A DNA stretch of 64,000 nt from Gaeumannomyces sp. JS-464 (lineage: Eukaryota > Ascomycota > Sordariomycetes > Magnaporthales > Magnaporthaceae): positions 7,068,001 to 7,132,000 of the forward strand of contig NGZR01000001.1 of NCBI GenBank assembly GCA_002197995.1. Direction: 5' to 3'. Numbering within the stretch: the stretch's first letter is position 1; the number at the start of each line of letters is the position of its first letter. The translations under genes and the position numbers were made by a program. The notes beneath the pieces are model-generated. The model did not search any database and had not been told where the DNA came from. It worked only from the letters and a program-made list of their open reading frames with translations. Shown here one piece after another: positions 11,701 through 23,897 of this stretch.

Positions 11701-13852
11701 CCCCCTGGGGACGTGCTTCTTGCTCTCCTCGTGCCACTCTGGCATTGCCTCAACGTGCTTTCTGATCTCTTCCTGCCACTGTGGGATTGCCGCGGCGGGT
11801 ACGACAATCAGCGTGGGCTTGCCGGGGTTATGCACCATGGCCGCCAGCATCTCGACCGTCTTGCCCAAGCCCATCTGATCGGCCAGAATGCCGCCGTGTG
11901 GGCCTGTGGGGGAGAACTCTCTACCGAGCATCCAGTGCGCCCCCACTAGCTGGTGGTGGTAGAGGGCAGTCTTCACCCACTTGAGCTTCCAGAGGCCCGC
12001 CTCTGCTTTGCATTTGCCAGTCCCGAAAGACTCGGAGGCCCTCTTCAAGATCCTCGTCTCGTCCAGGACACTCTTCGGCTGGGCGTTTCTCGCGGCCTCC
12101 TCCCTGAAGACTCGGAAGAAATCGGGCTTTTTCCTCGCAGAGATTGCGCCGGGCATGGGGATATCGCCGAGCGCGGCCCGAGCAGTGACTGGGTCCTGGT
12201 CTCTCAGCATGTCCAGAAGCTGCTTGCCCTTTGCGTCCGTGGGCTCGGCTGCACGCTTGCCCTTCTTGGGCCCGCTTTGGGTTGCCATGGCTGCCTGAGT
12301 GGAAGAGATCCGGAACGGTATCGATCTCTTTCTTCCCCTTCTTCTCGTACCTGGCGTACTCTCGGGCCCACCAATTCCTCGCTGAGCTCACTGTCTTCCA
12401 TTCGATGGGGTCGGCTGACCTGGGTCCTGTTTTCCTCTTCTTCCCACCGCCTTTCGACGTTTTGGCCTTTGGTGCACTCCCGGCGCCTGGATCGACGTAG
12501 TCTGGGTCGTCTGGGTTGTCCTCATCGCCCGAATCACTCTCCTCATCTTCGTCATCCGCCGGGTTCTCTCCCTGTCCATCGGCCGAAAGATTGAGCTGGG
12601 ACTGGGTTTCCTTCATGTTCTTGAGAAGCTTTGTGAGGGTCTCGTGCTCATCCACCTCTAAAGCGCCCGCTTCTTTCTCCTTGTCTCGCAACTCTTGGAC
12701 CTTCCTGGTCATGCGAAGGTACCTCTCGAGCAAGGTCTTTCGATTGCTTCCACCCCAACTTGCGGCGAGCGCATGCTCAACACCATCAGCAGGATCCAGC
12801 GGGCCGGGCTCCTTTGCTTTCCCCTTGTCATTGGCAGAGCTAGTGCCTTCTTCCGCTTTAATTGGCGCTTCCTGGCTGTCGCCATCCTCCTCCTTTATGC
12901 CATCAGTGGCGGTGGGAGGCGGTGGTGGGTCTCGGGTAGTGTCTTAACCCATTGCACTTCATCATCGTCGATCTCGATGATCCGTGAGTTGATGTTGTGC
13001 TGCTGAAGCTTGCTCTCATCCCGCTGACCCTCCTTCTTCTGGCGAGGCTGCCGAGGCTCACCGGTCCGCCTCAGAGCCTCAGCTGTCGGCTCATCCCTCT
13101 CGATGATCCGAACTTCGTCGTCTTCATCGTCTTCTTCATCGTCCTCGCGTTCGCGCTTTACGCCTCGATCCCCTTGCTCGGAAGAATCCTTCTCCTTCTT
13201 CTTCTTCTTCTTCTTCTTTTCATCCTCCTCCTGCATCCTCTTTCGTGTGGCCTGGGGTATGTCCTCCTCCATGATCTCCATAATCTCGTCTGGGTCTGTG
13301 TCTTCCGCCCGGGCATTCTCTGAGCGTAGAGACTCAACCTCAACGCTATCGTCCACGAACATGCTTTCATCTTCTTCTCCGGGCTCGTCGTCCTCGTCCT
13401 CGTTTTCGCTTTCGTCGACGTGGGTCGTCCACGAACATGGACTCATCCTCCTCGTTTTCGATGGAGTCCACGACGGGAATCGGCGCACTTAGGCCATCAG
13501 ATACGGGCTGCGGAGGGTTTGGCCCTGGCGCCCCGGCGATGGATGCCGATTCCGTGGCGCCACTTGAGCCCTGCTTGGGACTGGCGAGAGGTGAGCTTCG
13601 GGGGGGACTGTTTAGGCCGATTTCAGGTTGTGGCTCGGCAGGTCCGTTGCTGCCCTTGTCACAGCTAGGACCGTCACAGCTAGGACCGGTAGGAGGCTCC
13701 GAATATGGGGGAGGTGATGATGGAAGCGCCGGCTCCGGATTAGTGTTGCTAGACTCCGGGTTAGTGTTCCCAGACTCTGGGTCAGTGTTCCCAGACTCTG
13801 GGTCAGTGTTGCCAGGCCTCTGAGCACTGCCGCCTTCTGGGGTGTCTTCCAT
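8789..13852 (-). CDS. SNF2-family ATPase with RING finger (RAD5/RAD16/ULS1 group)
   Basis: Nuclear Swi2/Snf2 translocase and probable E3 ubiquitin ligase of about 1,575 residues. Helicase lobe 1: GGILADQMGLGKT, IVLDEAHAIKN and LSGTPIHNR. A C3HC4 RING (CRICYELHDEET...CGHAFCLECI...CPAC) lies between the lobes, the hallmark of this group. Lobe 2: KIIVFTHWVNLAQVL, STKCGGQALNLT and AFGRVHRIGQTKETHFVKI. No HIRAN domain is seen, so it is probably not RAD5 itself. The N-terminal 500 residues are acidic and Pro/Ser-rich and the C-terminus is Asp-rich. Introns with good signals: 11298-11360, 11095-11184, 9979-10090 and 9756-9823. Frame changes without possible introns occur at about 13430, 12930, 12310 and 9240, all outside the catalytic core. 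I infer single-base indels in low-complexity DNA. Start: ATG at 13850-13852 (MEDTPEGG). It converges on CTF18. Confidence 0.88.
13737..13820. repeat. 21-bp coding minisatellite in the SNF2-RING gene
   Basis: About four tandem units of 21 bp encode the heptapeptide series GNTDPES/GNTDPES/GNTNPES/SNTNPE near the N-terminus of the SNF2-RING protein. A second short tandem duplication (15 bp, GPSCD twice) lies at about 13660-13690. The unit length is a multiple of three, so copy-number change would keep the frame. Confidence 0.85.
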
Positions 13853-16800
13853 GGTCTCCTGTGTCTTGCTACAAGGAGCTGGTCTTGATAGGTTAATCCA
13901 AGACAGGCTATGATTGAGATAAGAGTGGGCTGAATCAGTTGACCCGCGATATGAAAGTAGATGGGATCTTACCGATTTTTCAGATGAGGCTGAGCTAGAG
14001 GTTCAGAAGAGAGAAGATGAAATAGATCAATGAACCTTGGAGCCGGCAGTGATCGTGAAACGACAGAAGAGGAACGTCAAATTTGACGAGGACCATTAAA
14101 GTGTGCAAGGTAGTTTCAAGATTATGCTGGTCGTGATACCGAAGAGATTGGGGCTTCAAGGCTGGGAGATGGAGTTAGTTGATGCAGACATCGTAGGGAG
14201 ATTGTTAGAGTACTCTCACGGTAAACCATAGTGGGTTTCAGACTGCAGTCAGAGCGGCCTCAGTCTCCGCCATGTGTCTTCCCACGCCCACAAATTGTGC
14301 AATTCGAAGAGGTCAGATATGTGGAAATCAAGAAGAGAGAATATGGAAGGTTGGGCAAGGTGCGTATAGAGTGAGAATACGAGGTTGGGCACGAGGCAGA
14401 TACCCGTGGTGGAACTGGGGAGGATAGGAATGAAGGTTGGTAGGAGCGGCGCTATTGGAGAGACCTAGAGTTGGATATAGCGAGTGCTGCGAGGGGGAGA
14501 CTAGGCGTATGGTGAAAGTGAGAGAGCACAAACTCTCAAGGTTTGGGAATTGGAGAAGTAGTGGAAGGTAGTGAGTGTCGCGTGTGGGTGCGGGTTGAGC
14601 ATGAGATACTACAAAGCCGCAAAAAGAAGCAAACTAGATGGAGGGCTTGCGTTATGTGTTTGTAAGGTTATCCATGAGATTGTAGTCTCATGGGTAGAGG
14701 TAGGTTTCATGAAGTGAAGTTTTTGAGGTTGAGTAGTAGGTGGAATTCAAGAGATCCTGGCAGTCAGAGAGGTGGGTTCTCGATTAGCCTTAAGTCGTAA
14801 GACCTGGTGGATGGGTACAATAGAAAACCCCGTTCTTATGCGCGTGTCTGTGAGAGAAAAAGGATGTGTACGTGAACAAAAGATGGATGTCTGGGAGAGA
14901 TATGTGCATGTGTGTAGAAGAGCGAGAGATGGGTGTGGGTGGAAGTTGAAAAGAGGCGTGAGAGGAAGAAAAGATGCCAAAACGGGAGGGCGAAAGAGAA
15001 GGCGAGATTTTGTTGCGAAATCCACCAAGTTGTAGATAAACACCGTAGTGCTTACCTACCAAAACAGGTAGGTCCTAGGCGAGAGGTTTCGTAGAGCTTG
15101 ATAATGTGAAAACGGGAAGGTAGAACTGCGGTTGCTCTTTGGGGGGTGTTGAATTGTTCAGTTGTGGTTTGTAGAGCAGGACTTGCCAGAACACCAAGTG
15201 ATTGCCGCCGGAGTCCATGGCACCCTGGTTTTTAAATCGTATGTAGTGCCTTCCAAAGAGGGCTTTATCTATCAGAGCCGAATTTCCCGCCTAGTGAACC
15301 CCTGATTTGGAGAATGAGGAAAGGGAATAAATGAGAAAAGATAAAAATAAAATAAAGTGATTAGATATTTCTTGGAGGAATGGCGCAGGCTCAAAAGAGT
15401 TCATATACGCCCTTTGAAGAAGCACAAGCTCACAAAGATTTGCAGCTTTTGTTTTACGTCCTTTTGATCGCCTCTCTATGCGCTGGGACTAACTACAGCT
15501 ACAACGGGTAATTATTCTTCCTCACAACGCAGCGAGAAAAGCTTTTGTTGTTCCTGAGCCCAACCCCCAAATGGAGGCCGCACTGTATTTTAATTACTTA
15601 ATTATACTGACATAAACCACTGGCATCGGCGAAAAGAACCATGCTAGGGGCGCCTGAATACCTGAGAAAGTAAATATGTTATGGATGGCACCCGTCACAG
15701 CCGAGCACTCGGATCCTGGTAGCTCGGGAGGGAAACGGAAAAGCTGGCTCCAGACAGACCAATCATTCGTTCAAGTGTCCTGTTCCAGAAAACACTGGCT
15801 ACGTTGCATGGACACATGCAGGCATTTTTCAAGTTTCTGGGTTTCCCCGCCAAGCCTGTCGAGCACCCCGACCAAAAAAAAGTCTGGACTGCAAAAAGTT
15901 CAACTGCTGCACTCGCAACCAAAACATGGAAATTAAATCAGATTGTAATAAAAATAACGTAGTTAAAAAACCTGCATTTGGATTTTGTAAAGCAACTCTT
16001 TTCCTTTGTAAAATTGGTCGTTTTGCCGGAGCTATAGTCGATTGAAAATGGCGAGTTTGTATGTTCTATGGGAATATTCGGGGCGAATTACTGATTTGCA
16101 GTCCAGACTTTTTTTTTGGTCGGGGTGTCGAGGCAGGCCTTATTGTGTTGGCAGATGGATGCCGGGACACGTTGTGCTTGAGGCTGAGTCGTGCGTGGAC
16201 TTCGGCAGCACAGCGCTGTTGGCGCGCACGGAGCTGCCTGGCAGCTGTGGGGCTAGGAGCGCCAACTAGTGCGCAAGGGAAAACTAGACAAAATGCGCCG
16301 TCACGCGCAACGCCACCCGCTTTCTTTATCCGTCCAGCCTGGTTCGTGGGCCAGTGCTGGCCATTGATACCTGCAGCTTCATGTTGTATTTAGACGGGAG
16401 AGAATCAGTGCTTGCGTCGTTTCTTGCGGTCTTTTGTGTTCCATGCCTTTTCCTGCCATCTGATATCGCAGTAAGCTCGCAACGACGGCACTGGTTGGAG
16501 GCCAGGTGATGGGCAGTTTTCGTGTGTTGCCGTTTCACCCGCACGACCAACTCAAAATTCGACGGCTATCTCTGGCCATGTCCATCGTGGGTCCAGAGAT
16601 TACTGCTGGGTGAGGACAGTCTTGCCATCGTCGTCAAAAGCCACGCGGCCGACCTTGGCTCTCAGAGGGTTTGTCTGGCGTTCCTGGCTGAGCATCTTGA
16701 CGCGGCTGGTAGCCGCCCCACTGGCAGCAGCCACTCGACTCACCTGCATCCCACTGTGCTCACTGTGCGGTGCTGTGCTGTGCTGTGCTGAGCTCAAAAT

Positions 16801-17690
16801 CGCCCGCCGGGGCTGTGCGCTAGGTTCACGCCAAACCCCTAGTCCTTGGCGTTGATCCCTGGTGTCTGTTTCACGAAGCCCCTGCCAGTTGTAGACGTTC
16901 CCGGACACCGCCCAGCCATCCCATCTTTTTTCTCGACGCTGGGCGCATTCCATTATCGTCATCACAAAAGAACGGCTGCTTGCTCGATGCCTGAAAATCT
17001 TCGGCTTCCGTTCTCTCGAGTATCCTCCCAGCTGCAGCAGGCCGGTTGCAGAAGAGCCATTGGAGGGCACCCACGCATGCTTCCCTGTGCTTCTCTCGAT
17101 CCACAGCCGACAGCAAGCACCGCATGTGAAGTGGGTCGTTCGATTCGCTGACTGCGGGATCCTGTTGGCGGCTGTTGCGTCCTGGCTGCGAGGAGCACTT
17201 GGCTGGGCGTCGAGACGCGGGAAGCCGTCCCGTACTATACATACCCGTCTATATTTTGTGCTGCCCGATCATGCACCCACACCTGCCGCTGTCCCCAGTA
17301 TAGAGGTTTGGCGCGTGCTGTTGCTCAACTTGGTCTTTTGTCCCTGTTGAGCCCCAGCCACGAGGTTGAGTTGGATCCACCGCAAAATCGCTTCGCGCTT
17401 CAATCGATCGAATTCGTTCGCTTGCGGCTTCTCATGCCAGACCGCTCCGCGCCCCCTGGAAGCAAATACAGAAAAAGCTCCATCCAACTGCGGGTGTCTG
17501 GGGGCAGGGCTCGGCCGATTTCAGTGGCACCGACTAAACGCCTGTCCTTTGGTTACTGCCGTTGCCCGCGGCCAGGCTCGTGTCACCAACCACCTCATTC
17601 AAAGGCGGCGAATCCCTCTCCATCTGGGCGGACAACCCGCCCTCTGATCTTTTGGATGTCATCGCCGTCCTTTACCGGCGCTGCATCGCC
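13853..17690. other. Long gene-free intergenic region
   Basis: About 3.8 kb between the start of the minus-strand SNF2-RING gene and the ankyrin gene. It should include both promoters. No open frame has protein character except, possibly, the last 150-250 bp, which may encode the real N-terminus of the ankyrin protein. An AT-rich island covers about 15300-16070 and contains the inverted-repeat element listed separately. The rest shows nothing recognisable. Confidence 0.5.
15853..16138. mobile_element. MITE-like element with terminal inverted repeats
   Basis: The left arm (about 15853-15895) and right arm (about 16095-16138) are inverted copies. The shared core reads caccccgacc, a run of 8 or 9 A, then gtctggactgcaaa, nearly identical in both arms. 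The outer part (gcctg..cga) also matches but carries an indel. Between the arms lie about 200 bp of AT-rich sequence without coding potential. Size (about 286 bp), arm length (about 40 bp) and lack of an ORF fit a non-autonomous DNA transposon remnant. I see no clear target-site duplication, so a simple hairpin-forming repeat remains possible. Confidence 0.55.
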
Positions 17691-20600
17691 ATGAACGGAT
17701 CGCCGAATCAAAACGACCGCCACTGGCGGCTCCTCAGCCTTGCGAAGGAATGGAAGATTCCGACGGGCGCGCTGCCGTCAGCGGCCCGACCACCGGAGCC
17801 ACCGCCGTGGCCGGAGCCGCCGGGTCCCAACGACGACTTTATGGCCGAGGAGCTTCTCAAGCGCCACAGGCTCTCTGCCGACCCGGCTCAATCCCCACAG
17901 GGCGGCCGGAGACTCTCATTCATGGGCGGTGGTAAAAAGAAAAGCTGGGAGCTCGCGGAAATCTCGGAGACGCTTGACGCCCATGTCGCCGCTGCCGGGC
18001 CCGCCAGCCGTCGCCCATGCACTCATCAAGAAGTTGCAGGCCGGCGGCGGCAACGTCAACGTTACTGTCCCGAAGGGCAAGACGACCCTCTTGAATAGGA
18101 GAAAGAGCCTCGGCAACACCGAGCGCAGTCGTATCCTGCAAAGGGCCGTACAAAACCAGCAGGCCGACATGGTGGCCGTGCTCGTCCGGTACGCCGACCC
18201 CTTAACGCTCGATGCGGCCCTGCCAATGGCTATTCTTAGCGGCAACCAGGCCATTGTCCAGTTGCTGCTATCCCACGGCGCGAGCGTGTCGCAAACATCA
18301 GAGGGCCTCGAGATTTTCCGCCAGCTGTGCGCTGCTGGTGGACAGGCCGACATGGTAGCGCTGATCTTGACGTCCAACGGCCGGCCCCCGCCAAGCGTAG
18401 TCTCCCAGTCCATGGTGACTGCGACCCAGAAAGGTTGCCTCGACACGGTCCTCCAGCTGAGCCGCTCGACGGCGGACGGGAACTACGATGGTGGCGCCGC
18501 CCTCAAAACGGCCGTTGCTCAATGTCGGGGTGACATTTGCCTAGCTCTCCTGACGGGCGCCATGCCTCCTGCTGGCCCCTGCTTGAGCGAGGCCTTCACC
18601 CAGCTATTTTCCCACCCAACCATCATCCCCAACGAGAAGCTGGCGCTTGCCGAGATGCTTCTCTGCGCCGGCACTGAGGGCGATGCCGTCTCGGAGGCGC
18701 TGATACAGGCCGCGGCCACCGAGTTCTTCGATATGGTCCAGCTGCTGATAGAATACGGAGCCTCGGTCGAGTATGAATACGCAAAAGTCTTGCGCACAGC
18801 GATAGCACATGGAAGGGCCAGCCTGGTGCCGCTACTGCTCAACGATACCACAACGCTCAGCCCAGCATGCGCTTCAGAGTGCGTGCTGAAAATCCCCAGG
18901 CGAATCACCTCCGAGGAGCGTCATACACTCCTCTCATTACTACTGCGCAAGGGAGCAGGAGGGCCACCCCTTAGCGAAGCCCTCATCGGCGCAGCCGAAG
19001 ACGTCGATGCCGAATCCATCAAGCTTCTCCTTTCACCCTACTTCCCCGGCGACCCAGGACGGCTTGAGCCGGACCATGATGTGAGACGAGGTCCTCGCGG
19101 CCTTATTCGCGACAAGCACGACGTGGCGTCGGTCGATCACAAAGGAGGACAGGCCCTGCGGCTCGCTGTCATGACCAGGAGCGTAGCCGTCGCGAGGTTG
19201 ATTCTATCCGCCAGGCCATCGGCAGAAACATTGACAACTGTATTCCCTACGGTGATGACGCTGCCGCCGATTGACCGCTACCAGATGGCAGAGCTCTTTT
19301 TGGCTGCTGGGGTCAAGGGCCCATGTGTGTCCCAGGCGCTGCAGGGCGCCATCGAGGAGCATCCCCCCAAGCGGGACGAGCGATTCATCTCCCTCCTTCT
19401 CAAGCACAACGCCGACGTAAACTTCAACGGCGGCGCCGGCGTCATCTCGGCCGTGTCCCACGAAGACCTCCGCTTGCTCGAAACGCTGCTTCAAAGTCAG
19501 CCAACACCACAAACAACAGTCACCGCCGTCTCCAAAGCCATGCTGTCTGCCGACGTGGACACCCGCTTCAAGATGATTTCAGCCCTCCTCGCCAACTACA
19601 CGCCGATTCTGCTGAGTAATGAGATTGCGGAGGCATTGATCATTGCTCTGCAAGAAAACCCCATAGACACGAGACTGGTCGAGGTGCTGATAAAGCAAGG
19701 CAGCGCTGATGTCAACTTTAATTCGTGCGCGCCCTTCATACTTGGTGAGTTTTCATCCCATGTTGCTTGACATTCTGACACAGCCAGCCTTTTCCGCTAC
19801 GCTCTCTTTTCAAACTTTGTTACCGTCATTAGCTCATTTACGTGGCTGACGCATCATCTTTTGGGGCTATCCAGCTGCCCGACAGCCAGAATTCGAGGTT
19901 GTGGACCTTATGTTACGTGCTGGAAAGCCGACCCAGGAGACGCTTGAACGCGGACTTTATAAAATTGCCGACCTGCCCTCGACACCGGACAAGGCCCGCA
20001 AGATGGAGGCTATTCTGGCCCGGATGAAAAAGAAGGAGTCGGCCACAGGCCTCCTCGTGGCTGAAATCACGGCAGCTCTGAACACACCTCCGGACAAGCG
20101 GGTATTCTCCGGCGTCAAGGCTCTCTTGAATGCCGGGGCCGACGTCAATTTCCAGAAAGGGCGGAGCCTGTGTGTCGCCATCAAGGGCAGAGACTCTCAA
20201 CTCGTCGACATAATTTTCGCCGCGCGGCCCAGCCCCGAGTCCATGGCTACGGCCATGCCCTGTGCTGTAAACATCACGGACCCGATGGATCGGCTCGCTT
20301 TTACACAAAAGCTTCTGGAGGCCGGGGCACCGGCAAGGGAGGCGAACCGGGCGCTCGTGCACGCCGTCAAGGACAGGACCGATGACTTGCCGCTGATTAA
20401 CCTTCTAGCTGGCAAGGCGGACAGTACGGACGGCGAGGCGGTGACGTTGGCGATTAAGAAGGAGAGGCCCGACATCGTCGAGCTTGTGCTCATCAAGACG
20501 CCAAAGAAGTACGCCGTACCAGTGCTTAACGGCTTGTTGACCGAGGCGATGCAAATGCAGGACCTGGATATGAGAAAGGGCGTCTGCCAGATGCTCCTGC

Positions 20601-23410
20601 ACGCGGGGGCATCGGGTTTGGCAGTGTCAGATGCTCTCCTCGTCGCGGCCTCGACCGGGGACCTCATGCTTGTCAGCACACTCGTCTACGCCGGGGCGAG
20701 CATCGAGCACCAAGACGGACAGGCGGTTGTTGAGACCTGTAGGTCTGGGGCGCACGAGGTTCTCAAGCTGCTCCTTTCATCGCCCGCAATCATCAAGAAG
20801 CAGACCCTGCTCAGGGGCTTCCAGGCTTCGACATCGATTGGCGATCTGCAGAAGCGCTGCGCTGTTGTCCGCCTGCTGCTAGAGAGGGGAGTCACTGGCG
20901 AAGTCGTCGACGCCGAGCTGGTGTCGGCGGTGAAGTATGGCGACAAGGGCATGGACCTCGTCCGGCTCCTGCTGCAGTGGGGTTGCAGCCTGGATCACAA
21001 CAGAGGCGAGGCCATCTGGACAGCAACACGCAGTGCTTTCCTCGGCAGCCTGCGCATCATGCTGGGACTCGAGGACGTCGGCGGAAAGCAGAAGCGCCCA
21101 TCCCACGCGACTATGATCCAGTCCCTCAAGGCTAGCTGGCGGCTCGCCGCGGGGCCCCGTTACGAGGTTATCGAGATGCTTTTCGAGGCAGGACTGCCCG
21201 TCTGTGAGGATGTCGAAGTTGGGCTCACCAAGGCTGTCAATGACGAGGAGCAAGTTGACTTGAAGCTGGTGCAGTTGCTGCTCGAAAAGGGCGCCTCGCC
21301 GACTGCCAACGCGTGCCGGGCGTTGTGCGATGCGACGCAGAAGCTGTTGCGCCCCGTCGTCGACCTCTTCCTCGAGCGCGAGATCTCACCCGAGGATCTG
21401 TCGTGGACCTTCGCGCAAGCCTTTAGTCCGGCCAGCACTCAGATTTGGCTCTCCGAGGATGGACTCGTGGTCGCGAAGCGCTTCCTGGACAAGGGCGCGC
21501 GCGGGTGACGGTATCTCGTCCGCCCTCGCCTCTGCGATCGATGCATACGGGTCTGAGAGGGACGGGATCGCCCGGCGGTTCGCCGAGCTTCTCCTCGCTT
21601 CAGGTGCGGACGTGAGCTTCGACTCCGGGCAGGCGCTCCAGATGGCGGCGAGGGCGGGTGACGTAGAGCTCATCCAGCAGTTGCTGGCGCAGAAGCCGAC
21701 GCCCCAGGCGGTTTCCATGGCATTGCCGCACGTGTTCGACCTCCAGCTCCCTGAGGACAAGGCTCTAGAGCTCGTCTCTCTATTTGCTCAATACAGGGAC
21801 GGGGAGGTGGGACTAGATGTCGTGACAGTGCAGCCAGACTCGGAGCCCGTGGTTTTCAAGGCGCTAGACCGCTACCCAAGGTCCACCAAGATGGTGCAGA
21901 CTCTACTGGACGCCGGTTATTATTTCGACAGGATGACGACGGCGCGGATCATGGACGAGGTCGAGGAAGAGCAAGTCAGCCTGCTGCTCTGGGCGCTGCT
22001 GCAGCCCCAGAAGAAGATCAGCAGCGCGGTCATCCTGCTGCTCATTGAAAAGGGCGCCAAGGTGGACTTTGAGGCGTCTGTGACCAAGACAACGCCGCTC
22101 ATGGTGGCTGTCAAGAGCAGGCGGCTCGACGTCGTTAGAGCGCTCATCCTGGCGGACCCGGAGGTCGTTAATATGACGGACGCTACAGGAAACACGGCAC
22201 TCACGCTGGCGACTCAGATAGGCGGCGAGGTCGGGACCGCCATGATGACGTCTATCTTGGCTGCGGAGCCATCAAAGAACGACGGGTCCCTGCACAATGC
22301 GGCGCGCGAGCTGAACCTGCGTGCAATGCAGGTCCTCGTCGAGTTTGGGCACGATGTCGACTTCCCCAGCCCCTTACACGGCGGGCGCAGCGCCCTCGGA
22401 GAAATCTGCCTCCACGCAGCCGACATGCCCCTCACGCCGGCGCGCGAAAAGGCCATGGAAAAGGCGATGGCGTTCCTGATGGAACGGGGCACAGACTTGA
22501 CCATCCGGCTGGAGGAGAAGTCGGTGCTACTCCTGGCGCTAGAATCGCAGGAGCCAGTAACGACAGCAAAGGCACTGCTAAAAGTGGGCATGTGGAAGCA
22601 CATCAACAAACCCTTCAACTACTACACGGACGGGCATTTCCGTACTCGCCGACCGAGTACGTGGCGCGCGTCATGACGAGCGCCAAGCTGGGCGGCGAGG
22701 AGAACCGCGAGCAGCTGCTGACGCTGCTCAGGGCGAACCGCGCGTCAAGCGTCTTCTTCGCCAACGATGGGCCTCAGCCCGAAGGCGCCCAGGGCCTGCC
22801 GGACGAGCTGCTGCGGGCTGAGCGGGAGCGGCGGGCGCGCGCCGAGCGGCTGCGGCTGGAGCGCGAGGACCACCAGGGCGCGCTCGTGCGGACGGATGAG
22901 ATGGCGGCGCTGCAGAACCGCATCGCAGAGGAGAAGGCGGCGGTCGAGGACGCGCGCGACCGGCGGCGGCGGGCCGACAAGCTCGAGGCGATGCGCGAGT
23001 GGGTGGTGGCCGAGGAGGACGCCTTCTCGCGCAAGGTGGCGGCGCAGCGGGCTGAGCGCGAGGCGGCGCTCGACCACGCGCGGCTCGCGGCCGAGTCGGA
23101 GCTCGAGAAGGCCCGCCTCCTGGCCGAGACGGAGATCGAGACCGAGGCCCGCAAGCAGCGCCGCCAGATCGAGTACAGGAAGGCGCTGGGCGAGGAGCAG
23201 CTCGCGGCCGAGCGCCAGATGTCGGCGGTCAGGTCCGCCGAGAGGGAGGAGATTGCGCGCCACGAGGAGCGGTCCGACGGGCGCACGCGGGCGCGGCTGA
23301 CGCAGCAACGCGCCCTCGTCGACTCGCAGGCGGCGCTGGCCGCGTCGTTGGGGAATGCCGGAGTAACAGGACGCAGGCAGGTTGGATACATCACGGGCGA
23401 ACTGGATTGA
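17691..23410 (+). CDS. Giant ankyrin-repeat protein with C-terminal coiled coil
   Basis: About 1,860 residues. After a short N-terminal segment (LAKEWKI, then a Pro-rich stretch), most of the chain is degenerate ankyrin repeats recurring with a longer period: 'LLxxGAxVxxxxGxAL.xA' followed by 'xxLLxxxPxxxxxxTAxxxAMx'. The best canonical repeats lie near the end (TPLMVAVKSRRLDVVRALI, GNTALTLATQIG). The last 230 residues are a highly charged coiled coil (RAERERRARAERLRLERED). There is no NACHT or kinase motif. One intron, 19745-19874 (GTGAGT donor, TATCCAG acceptor). Frame changes at about 17995, 21500 and 22632-22634 have no possible intron. At the last, a GGG run needs one more G to restore the open frame. 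The first in-frame ATG is at 17691, but the frame is open and protein-like from about 17540 (SIWADNPPSDLLDVIAVLYR), so the true start is unresolved. Probably a scaffold, function unknown. Confidence 0.75.
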
Positions 23411-23897
23411 GGGGTTTTGGCTTGTTGGACATTGGTTACCGCTCCCCTGTTTTCTCTGCTTACTTTTTTTTTTTTTTTTTTTTTTCTCCCTCGCGGAGTT
23501 TCCCAACTCGGTGATTGACGTTTCTTGTTTTTTTACTTTTTTCGTGTTCTTTTTTTCCCCTTTTCCCCTCTTGCCCCGCTTAGCGCTCTTTACAACGCAT
23601 ATACAGTTTGTAGCCTGCTAACGTTATAATGATACCATGTGTTATAGCTTCTTCATCTTCACAGGAACTGGTGCCAGTGATGTCTTTTATGATTTTACTT
23701 TGTTTATTTGTCTTTCGGTCTTGTACCTAGGCCGTGAAGGCGGGTAAGATGTTCAGATCCCATGGCGCAACCAATGTGCGCTCCTGACTGTGTTTATCCT
23801 CCTCTCCGCTCCATGACGCCGGTCCCAAGAATCACACATCATGGCACAAAAAATATCCACTTGGCCTCTCTCTTCTCTTTCCGAATCGCATCATCTT
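23411..23897. other. Convergent intergenic region with a T22 tract
   Basis: About 490 bp between the stop codons of the ankyrin and thioredoxin genes. It holds an uninterrupted run of 22 T at 23464-23485 and further T/C-rich sequence to about 23580, consistent with 3' untranslated regions. No gene is visible. Confidence 0.5.

Noticed and set aside
8789..13852. SNF2-RING protein as RAD5
   Set aside because: No HIRAN domain is recognisable upstream of the helicase; only the wider RAD5/RAD16/ULS1 group is supported.
17691..23410. Ankyrin protein as an NLR/STAND receptor
   Set aside because: No Walker A/B or NACHT motif lies in or upstream of the ORF, and no long open frame precedes it.
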